Shown piece by piece: positions 55,901-64,000 of a DNA stretch of 64,000 nucleotides. The notes below the pieces were generated by a model. It saw only the letters and a list, made by a program, of their open reading frames with translations, had not been told where the DNA came from and searched no databases. Source of the stretch: Lampris incognitus (taxonomy: Eukaryota > Chordata > Actinopteri > Lampriformes > Lampridae). Within the stretch, counting starts at the first letter, position 1. Each line of letters starts with the position of its first letter. Both the position numbers and the translations under genes were made by a program. The stretch spans positions 16,823,810-16,887,809 of the forward strand of contig NC_079219.1 in NCBI RefSeq assembly GCF_029633865.1. The letters are read 5' to 3'.

Positions 55901-58603
55901 ATTTAACCATTTACTCAGGGTTTTTTTTTTTTTTTTTAAATGTTTTTTATCCTTACTCTCAGCTTGTAGGTTAAACACAACACACAAAATACAGGTCACT
56001 GTAAAAATGAGCTGACTAAGAACATCAACTTAATTACCAACCACAAACTAGGGGATACGGATGTCCCCACATACTCAAACACGTTCAGTCCGACAAGGTG
56101 AGGTACTGCAGCTCGAGAGTGTTGGTAGATAGTAGATAGCTGGTTGAAAAAGAGGTCAGGCGTCCAGGTGGTGTGGTGGTCTGTTCTGTTGTCTACCCAC
56201 ATGGGGATCGCCGCTTCGAATCCCCGTGCTACCTCTGGCTTGGTCGGGTGTCCCTACAGACACAATTGGCCGTGTCTGCGAGTAGGAAGCCGGATGTGGG
56301 TATGTGTCCTGGTTGCTGCACTAGCGCCTCCTCTGGTCAGTTGGGGCGCCTGTTCGGGGGGGTGGGGTAGCGTGACCTCCCATGCGCTACATCCCCCGTG
56401 GCGAAACTCCTCACTTTCAGGTGAAAAGAAGTGGCTGGTGACTCCACATGTATTGGAGGAGGCATGTGGTAGTCTGCAGCCCTGCCTTGATCGGCAGAGG
56501 GAGTGGAGCAGAGACCGGGACGGCTTGTTAGAGTGGGCTAATTGGCCAAATTCAATTGGGGAGAAAGGGGGGGGGGTCAGAGGAGAAATGGTTATTTCCT
56601 GTACTTCAAAAAGATTTTCGCAGCCTGGCCAGGGTTATGAACTCTCCACCCTCCAGTCACTGTCTTTACTAAGTATCACGGATATAAATCCCACTCTGCT
56701 GATCATATGCAACCATGGTCATGTTGTCCTTGACTCAGAAGCTGTAGATTACAGGGCTGATGATGGACATGCAGGTGAGAATCCTCTTTTCCGTCGCCAG
56801 TGTTTTCTATTCATTGCGCTCTCAGAGATAAAGAAAAGAAATGTATTAATGATCTCAATTTTCCACCCCGAATGCAAACACGCATGAGAAAATGGCTCCA
56901 AAGTGGAATTTTAAGTATAGTATCCAAATACCAAATTCATCTGTGCACCAGATAAAAACTAATCTTTGTAGTAAAACACATACTACCCTTCCACCTACCA
57001 ATATAAATATTTCAGGGAAACCTAGCAGCCAGCCATTGATAGGCCCTCTAATCACATTTGTGCTATTCCCAGCGACTTAAGTCGTTGTTTAATATTGTTA
57101 TCTCTTTCTCCAGTTGCTGATGATCCCATTGATCATGTCAGTGTTGTACGTCTGGGCTCAACTGAACAGAGACATGATTGTTTCCTTCTGGTTCGGCACA
57201 CGATTCAAGGTAGCAACCCAGGACAATGTCGTCAAATACATCATAACATTCAGCCTTCGTCTGATAAAGAACATTCAAGGTCCTAAATATGATAACGTGC
57301 TTATCTGACGTGAAACACTCAAGTTCACTAACTTTCACCACTTGAATCATTGTCTCTCACATACTGTATTTATATCTCACATTACATTGTGGGTTAAAAA
57401 TTAAAATAATATGCCAGGTGGCCATGTGGTAGAGAGCCCTTTTTAATTCTCCACTAAATTTCCCGTTTTCTTCAATGTGCCCGAGTGCCCTGAACTCCCT
57501 GGGAGGGTCGTATTCAACAAGGGGACTTTTATTCTATAGAGATCAGCAGCATATCACATTATTATTGCTCTTTGCTCGATCAAACTTGACCAGTGAAATC
57601 AAAGCTTCTTATCTTATTTTGTGCAGTGAGCATTGCCCCATATCACCATGTCACACCTTATCCATCATCATAACTACTTTTGATTATGACAGTATTAATA
57701 TTTATCACATTGCTAAATATATTCATGAATAACGATAATGTTGTTTGTCTTATGTTCCCTCTCTCCAAGGCATGTTATCTACCTTGGGTAATCCTGGGCT
57801 TCAACTACATCATTGGAGGCTCGTAAGAAACAACTCCCTCACTTTGTTTTATATATTTTTATTCTTTTATTCATTCGGGGAAATCAAGGTCACTATTAAT
57901 TTTTCTATCTTTTAATTGCCTTCTTAGGCGTGTAGGTTTAGTGCAACACCAAAGAATAATTTGTGTTTTTCTGCAGCCGCTATCACCCTCCAAATTGCTT
58001 AATGAGATGATGGGTCGCCATATTTGCTTTAGCTTATGAGTTCGTATACATGTTAGAGAATACAACTAAAAGTTGTTTAAGGGCAATATTCCCTGCCTGG
58101 GATTTAATAAATCAGTCAGTCAGTCTGTTCTCTCCACTGTGTTATTGTCCAGAGTGGTAAATGAGCTGATCGGGAACCTGGTGGGTCACCTCTACTTCTT
58201 CCTGATGTTTAAATACCCAATCGACCTGGGAGGACGCTCTTTTCTCTCCACGCCAGAGTTCCTGTAAGAATTTTCACATTTACAGTGTGTTTTTATGTGT
58301 ATATTTATGGGTGCACGTCCTAATATACCTGGCTGCTATTTTGCTACTTATGAGCTGACAGATGCAATCACACACTATACACCCACTCCCACTGTCTTTC
58401 TTCTGCCCCTCTCATCTCCTCCCAGTTACCGGCTCCTCCCCACCAGGAGAGGAGGGATTTCGGGCTTCGGCGTTCCTCCCACCAGGAGAGCAGCTCCCCA
58501 GGACCAAGCAGCAGCGGGAGGAGGAGGCGGAGGTGGTGGGGGAGGAGGAGGAGGAGGTGGGCGTCACAATTGGGGCCAGGGCTTCCGTTTGGGGGATGAC
58601 TGA
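52544..58603 (+). CDS. derl1: derl1 (Derlin-1), ER-associated degradation membrane protein
   Basis: Eight coding exons: 52544-52696, 55131-55242, 55354-55418, 56748-56774, 57114-57209, 57770-57822, 58153-58263, 58426-58603 (TGA). That is 264 aa against 251 in human. The protein starts MSDIGDWFRSIPFITRYWF and continues with the derlin WR motif (IWRPVT, Trp53-Arg54), GPGTGFLYLVNLYFLYQYST, FMLLFNWLCIV, MSVLYVWAQLNRDMIVSFWF, WVILGFNYIIGGS and LIGNLVGHLYFFLMFKYP. Derlins are catalytically dead rhomboid-fold proteins that help move misfolded proteins out of the ER. The C-terminus keeps the p97-binding SHP box (HNWGQGFRLGDD). It is preceded by 15 consecutive Gly codons, far more than human. Exon 4 is a 27-nt microexon (ITGLMMDMQ). 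The gene is divergent from tbc1d31, as in human. The exon 3 donor (GTATCC) is weak. Confidence 0.97.
52917..52957. repeat. AAT microsatellite in derl1 intron 1
   Basis: AATAAT units, 41 bp with one AGT interruption, about 220 bp after exon 1. Confidence 0.9.
53838..54150 (-). repeat. LINE-tail-like dispersed repeat in derl1 intron 1
   Basis: AGAATCAGAATCATGTTTAT then TGGCCATGTAGGTTTGCACA and GGAATTTGACTCCGG is a common teleost repeat end in antisense. The internal part is degenerate. Confidence 0.5.
54824..54865. repeat. GT microsatellite in derl1 intron 1
   Basis: (GT)n with GC and TT interruptions. Confidence 0.85.
56156..56577 (+). mobile_element. SINE family A in derl1 intron 3, 170 bp before the microexon
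   Basis: Head GTGTGGTGGTCTGTTCTGTT and GCTTCGAATCCCCGTGC; body and tail as in the family, ending GGGGAGAAAGGGGGGG. GGTCAG flanks both ends as a short possible target duplication. Confidence 0.85.
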
Positions 58604-60717
58604 AAGACTGAGTGGAGAGAAGAGGAGAGGGGTCCTTTGCCCTTTGATCCCGCCGCTAACGGATGTGCAATTCATGCTCTAGCTTAAAATGCTTGCTTTT
58701 TCTTCACTACTCTCATTTGGGGGGGAGGGGGTCAATTTCATTGTCTGTCTGTTAGGTGAGATGAGACATTTATGTCAAAACATGTCATTTGTTGGAGGTG
58801 TGCCATCCAAGGACAACAACAGTAAAGCAGTTGGAAATCAATTGGGGTTTTGTATCTAACAGCCCCCCACCCCAGATATGCTGAAGATAATATGGCACTC
58901 GTGCACAAGCGTATGTGTGTTCTATAAGGACACAACAGGAGAGTAATTTGGAGAAGCAAGCATTTTAACCAGCAGCCCACCGCACACCATGACTTAAACT
59001 CTGGCTACAAGCTCTGCTGATAAAGCAGAGCCGGCTACTGCGGATGTGTCCATGTCAAGCAGATAGGACAAAGCAAGAATAAATGGATTTCAGATGACTT
59101 TTCTCATGCTTCTTCTTCCTCTTCTCCCTCCTTATTAGCTTTTTTCCCCTTACCCTTACCCTTCCACCTCCTCCTCCCCCCTCCTCCCCCTTTTCACACC
59201 CGGCCATTGGACTGTCAAGACGAGATGTTGCAGCTGCAGACCAGCACGTCGCTGGTTTTTCATCTGTTCTTTTGTCTCTGTTCAGTCTTTCTCCCTTTCG
59301 CTCCTTCCGCCGTGATGCCATATCAGATTACATTGTAATTACCGACTTGTTGGGAGTGCACTGTCACGCAAGCCAACCTTCAGGAAAACATAGGCAAAAT
59401 TTAGAGCGCCTTATTTATAGGCATGGATTTACACAGGCATGAATGCTGAGTTTTCCTTTGTGTGTGTGGCACAGATAGTGCTGCCAGATCAGATCTTGTT
59501 GCAAAGACTGTAAAGTGAGGTTTTTCTGTTCCTTTGTAAATATATCTAATGTTTCTTCAGCAGTTTGGGGAGTTTCGGAGCGTAACTGTCTTATAATACC
59601 CGTGGGTTTTTTTTTAAAACACACTACCAAAGCAGTACTGAACGTAACATGGCTCTCAGACATCTGAACATAGTGGTTGTCAATCTTTTTAGTGCTTCAG
59701 CACATTTACAAGTTGCAGAATATCAAAGCACTCCAGATGATCTCCTTTTTGGAAAGATCCCATAAATATGAACGTGATTGCGAAAGGGCTGTAGGCAAAG
59801 GAGAAATGTGTATGTTCATTATTTGGGGGGGGGGGGGGGAGTTGTGATAGGGATGGTTGCATTTAAGTTCTAATGAAGTTTAACAAAATGTTTTGGGTTT
59901 TTTTTTGTGGCTTTCTTTTGTTTTCAATTTTAATCAAACTCAAGGAACGTGAGCTCATCCTGTTGCACACCAGCGTGTCTACACATTGGTTGAGAATCAC
60001 TGTGATGATGTACAAACCCTTTTTTATGACACTCAACTCACCACTGCTCCTTACTTTAATGGGTTTGTGATATAAATCTGTGTTTTGATGACACTGCTCT
60101 GAATCTCTGGGAATTTGGGTAAAGTCTGAAATCACATATAAGAAATATATACATTTGAAAGGAAACGGTGGAATTGTTGTGTTGTCTGATCTAAGGTGAA
60201 CCGAAAGGAGCAAAGCTGAAGTTGTGCTGTGTGAGAAACGTGCTCTGATAGTCGATGCTTCAGTAAGTTAAACAGTGCCATTAACAAGGCTGCCAGTAAA
60301 CCCATTTATTGTCTAACAACGCAGTCGGCTGTACGTTCTAGACAAAGTATTTATTGTGTAACCTCACAAAGGACGGTTTTTCTTGGGGGAGGAGTGCAGC
60401 CTTCAGTCTTTGAGGGTGAAAAATGTTTTGAGTTTTTTTTTCTTTAAATAAGTGCCGTGCTATCCTGATGACATTCTGCTTTACAGCAATGTAAGCAGAC
60501 TTGGCATAGATATGCCCTTGTTAAGACAGATGATCTTTTAATGGCCGTTTTACCAGACAACGGATCCCATCCACTTTGCCCTTTGGCAGCAATGAGAAGA
60601 AGTGATGATGGTGTTTTTTTTGCCCTGTTTAGATTTAGCCAAAGATTTATTTTACAAATGTGCCACAGGCGGCACTGGATTTGCTACTCGCCCACCATCA
60701 ACCTTAAGGTTTAATCA
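58604..60717 (+). other. derl1 3' UTR and flank
   Basis: Non-coding. AATAAA at 59078-59083 is a plausible poly(A) signal 475 nt after the stop. A G14-type run lies at about 59825-59839. Confidence 0.5.
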
Positions 60718-61145
60718 GGGGGCGTCCACATAGCATGGTGGTCTGTTCTGTTGCCTACCAACACGGGGAAGGCGGATCGAATCCGCGTGTTACCTCCGGC
60801 TTGGTCGGGCGCCCCTACAGACCCAATTGGCCGTGTCTGCAGGTGGGAAGCCGGATGTGGGTATGTGTCCTGGTTGCTGCACTAGCGCCTCCTCTGGTCA
60901 GTCGGTCAGGGCGCCTGGTCGGGGCGGGAACTGGGGGGGAATAGCGTGATCTTCACACGCGCTACGTCCCCCTGGTGAAACTCCTGTCAGGTGAAAAGAA
61001 GCGGCTGGCGACTCCACATGTATCGGAGGAGGCATGTGGTAGTCTGCAGCCCTTCCCGGGTCGGCAGAGGGGGTGGAGCATCAACCGGGACGGCTCGGAA
61101 GAGTGGGGTAATTGGCTGGATACAATTGGGGAGAAAAAAAAGGGA
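60718..61145 (+). mobile_element. SINE family A downstream of derl1
   Basis: Head CATGGTGGTCTGTTCTGTTG and GGATCGAATCCGCGTG; body GGTCGGGCGCCCCTACAGAC and GGAGGAGGCATGTGGTAGTC; tail GGGGAGAAAAAAAAGGGAGG. Confidence 0.88.
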
Positions 61146-64000
61146 GGAGGGGGAGGAGAAAAATTTTTTAAACAACTTTGCAAACTATCGCTGCATACTT
61201 TTATTTTGGACTAACAACTTAAACAGTTCCTCGGGGTCAAAACTAGGCCCCGTCGTTAATTGGGCAAGGCAAATAAAATGTTGAAATGAAAAATGTTGAC
61301 ACAGCAACTACAGTTGGGCTCTGAAGATGGAGAGATGTGTTACTGATGTGGCAACGTATACCGTGTGTATAATTACACGCATACAAGAGTACATTGATAG
61401 TGGCCTCAGATATTTGAGCTCTCCGACATTAAACTGGGCTGCATAACATCACTTGGAAAAATGAGGAAAACGCTCCTCGCTTTCAGTTCAGATGTATTTA
61501 ACTGTTTGTTTTTTTTTACACAAGTCTGGATGTAAACTTGTAAAAGGTTTCTGGTCGGTGACCTGACGACTCGATCCAGAAATTATTTCTCCGTCATGTC
61601 TCCTTATGTACTTCGCTCGTCTTGGGCCCCATCTGTTTCACTTGTGTTGTACAGCAGCATTCTGTCGTGCCGGAGTAAACTTGAGGCAAATCACAGTAGG
61701 TCTCGCTGGTCTTCTTTCTGTAAATCCAGCCTTTTGTCACACTTTGTAACCGATCCAATCCACTCCAAGACCACGATCAGTTTGTCAGTTGGTTATGTAT
61801 TTATTCAGTTACAGCAGGCTTGATGTAGAAAACAGAAAAGCAAGCAGTATTCCACAGCAGCCAAACAAAAATACAGTATCCCAGATACTCGTCTGAACAT
61901 GAAACTAGAGCAGCAGCCAAGACATTCAGCTAGCATACAGTCATATTGCCCGCTGTTCAAACCAGGGTTAGAGTCCAACAGGCCAGCTGGTCTGTTTATT
62001 TCCAAATGCAACCCCGAAACGGAGTCATGGGTCAACAGCCAACCTATGACCAAGTTAACGGGAAACATCAAATATGAAAATTCAGTATCAGCAGAGGGTG
62101 CAATTCAGGATGAAACCAAATTAAATTTCCTTCAAATCCTGACGTTCACAATTATCACCTTGCAACACAGGAGTTCCTTAAATCCTCTCAGAAAATGATG
62201 GGGAGAATTGTTTTCAGAAAGACATGTCAAGTATGCCATTTCAAGCATAGCATCAAGTAAGTAACGTATTTTCTGCATTCGTCACTTTCACCGCAGTTTA
62301 TCATACAAAGCAGCCAATCTGAAGTTTTGCAGAAAATCTGCTGCAAAAATAGGCTTTGTAGCCATGGTAAACCCTGAACTGATGAAGTAACAAATTTCAG
62401 TTTTAAGGTCGTTTTTTGAACGGACTGTGTGGAAATTAATTGAACCCAACCCTGTTTTGAATGGAAGGACCTATCTAAATAAAGCCTGGAAGCCTAGAGA
62501 GAGAAGGTTAGAGGTGTGTGTTTACAGAGATCTGTTGAACAAAATGTACATTTTAAACTGTTCAAAATGACGGGGTTCCTCACCCACGTTACCATGCTTG
62601 ATACGTTGTAACGAAAAAAGAAAAAAAACAAACTGCCTGGTGGGTTTAGTCAAGGCTTCAAGTTTTTAAAATAGTTGAAAAATCTGAATTATTACCAATG
62701 TGTACTTTGCCAGTTCAGTAGCGAGAACCTTAAAGACCATTACAGACAAGGAATATCAGCTTACAGCTGAAAAGGCAGCACGGTGTGATGGAAGAGACAC
62801 TCCTAGGTCTTCTATATATATATATAATTAATCTTTATATATGAAAAAAACCCAAGACATTCTTTACCCTTGAACATACTCCAAGTACTGATGTTTGAAA
62901 TCAGCAGTCAATTGCAAAGATACTACGTGAACTCATTCATTTATCTGGCCTAAACACAGACCATCTATCTGGTCATCGCCGTCTGCCCGTCCATCTGTGT
63001 CAGTTCTCTGGCTTTGACTTTTCAGCAGTAAGGCTGTGAACATGTTCGTACTGCCTTCCCTTGTAACTGCTCCTTCATCTTCACTTCGCTGATGCCGTTT
63101 TAAATGCCGAGGAAAGGTGACATTTTTCAGTCGAATCAAACACTGCCTATCATGAAAATTATCTGTTTCTATCTTGGGAATATAAGTGCCATCAATGAGT
63201 AGAGTTGTTCGGTTGGATTTTTCAAAATGTAACTGACTATTACCAACTAACCGGTAGGGTTTTATTGAATTAGAAAAAAAAAGAAACATTCCTCATTTTG
63301 GGGGCACCAGCCAAAGACTTATTTAAAAATGTAACAAAATCTGCCCTCCCAGCAAAACTATACAAAGTTTTTTTTTTTTTTTGCGCGATACAGAAAAATA
63401 TTTACAAGGGCCCTTTTTAAAAAAATGTGTTGTTGTAGTAGTAAGTAGTAGTAGTAGGAGTGATAATAAGAACAATGCATCAAGTCCAGCTTTGGCACTC
63501 TTCTGTCAGTCTCAGCACCACACATCAGTGCTTTAAAGTGGAACTTCAGGGTCCACGGCGTTTTGCGGTGTCTTCACAGGCAGAACGTGAGATCATTGGT
63601 TCAGGATCCGGCCATCTTGGGTCCTTTCAAGTTGGCTGGAGCCTCAGCAGCCCATGATTCCCTTTATCTGAAACTAAATCAAATAACAGGAAAATAATGG
63701 TTTATGGAAGGTCACACACACACACACACACACACACACAGCATCGACACACATCACGACACACACTGCACACAGCACACCAAAACAGCCTGATTTATGT
63801 GCTGCGTGGTTATATGATATATCCCGGGTCCAAGATCGCACAAAATTTACTTGGTGAGTCCATGACTGATGAAGTTTAGGGAAAACACATATTATTATTA
63901 TTATTTTTTTGCATTTTGATTGAGAGAGAAGTAGCAAAAGACAATATTGTAGCCTCAATTTGTCAGGTATATGGATGGCACACAACAAAACCAGAAATAT
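61146..64000. other. non-coding right end of the window
   Basis: No gene is certain. Minus-strand AATAAA signals occur at about 61798 and 63268, and a candidate minus-strand terminal exon ends near 63651. By human synteny zhx2 would be next, tail-to-tail with derl1, so part of this could be a minus-strand 3' UTR. Simple repeats: (TA)n near 62816-62826, (GTA)n at 63434-63455, (CA)n at 63714-63740. Confidence 0.4.

Noticed and set aside
62933-63289. 118-codon open frame on the minus strand
   Set aside because: Its start sits in a poly-A/T stretch, the translation shows no family, and it lies in what looks like 3' UTR.

Overview
The window is vertebrate nuclear DNA, almost certainly from a teleost fish. 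It holds multi-exon genes with GT-AG introns, long CA/GT, GA and AAT microsatellites, tRNA-headed SINEs, several LINE lineages and Tc1/hAT-type DNA transposons of the kinds usual in fish. Gene calls rest on exon-by-exon translation compared with remembered human protein sequences. No database search was run.

Layout. (1) 1-921, + strand: the 3' end of zhx1 (last homeodomains and acidic tail), split by a 206-bp intron. (2) 8348-12364, + strand: complete c8orf76 orthologue, 8 exons. (3) 12365-19257: transposon-rich intergenic block with a SINE, a 1.2-kb fold-back Tc1 element and a decayed LINE. (4) 19258-23525, - strand: fam83a, 6 exons, convergent with c8orf76. (5) 26862-49507, - strand: tbc1d31 (WDR67), 23 coding exons, about 1089 aa, with introns that trapped many transposons. 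(6) 52544-58603, + strand: derl1, 8 exons including a 27-nt microexon, divergent from tbc1d31. (7) 58604-64000: derl1 3' flank, a SINE, and non-coding sequence that may include the 3' UTR of a minus-strand neighbour.

The order zhx1 - c8orf76 - fam83a - tbc1d31 - derl1, including relative strands, matches what I recall of human 8q24.13, so this is an ancient conserved block and not an accessory region. The genes do not form one pathway: a homeodomain repressor, a protein of unknown function, a FAM83 CK1-anchor type protein, a centriolar-satellite WD40/TBC protein and an ER-associated degradation membrane protein.

Most of the unusual content is in the repeats and at splice sites. One SINE family (A) has eight copies, several with clear target duplications. 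A Tc1 transposon sits inside an RTE-like LINE with both duplications readable. CA/GT repeats abut several splice sites. A perfect UPR-element core lies just upstream of derl1. I saw no LTR retroelement, endogenous retrovirus, Polinton, CRISPR array or functional RNA gene.
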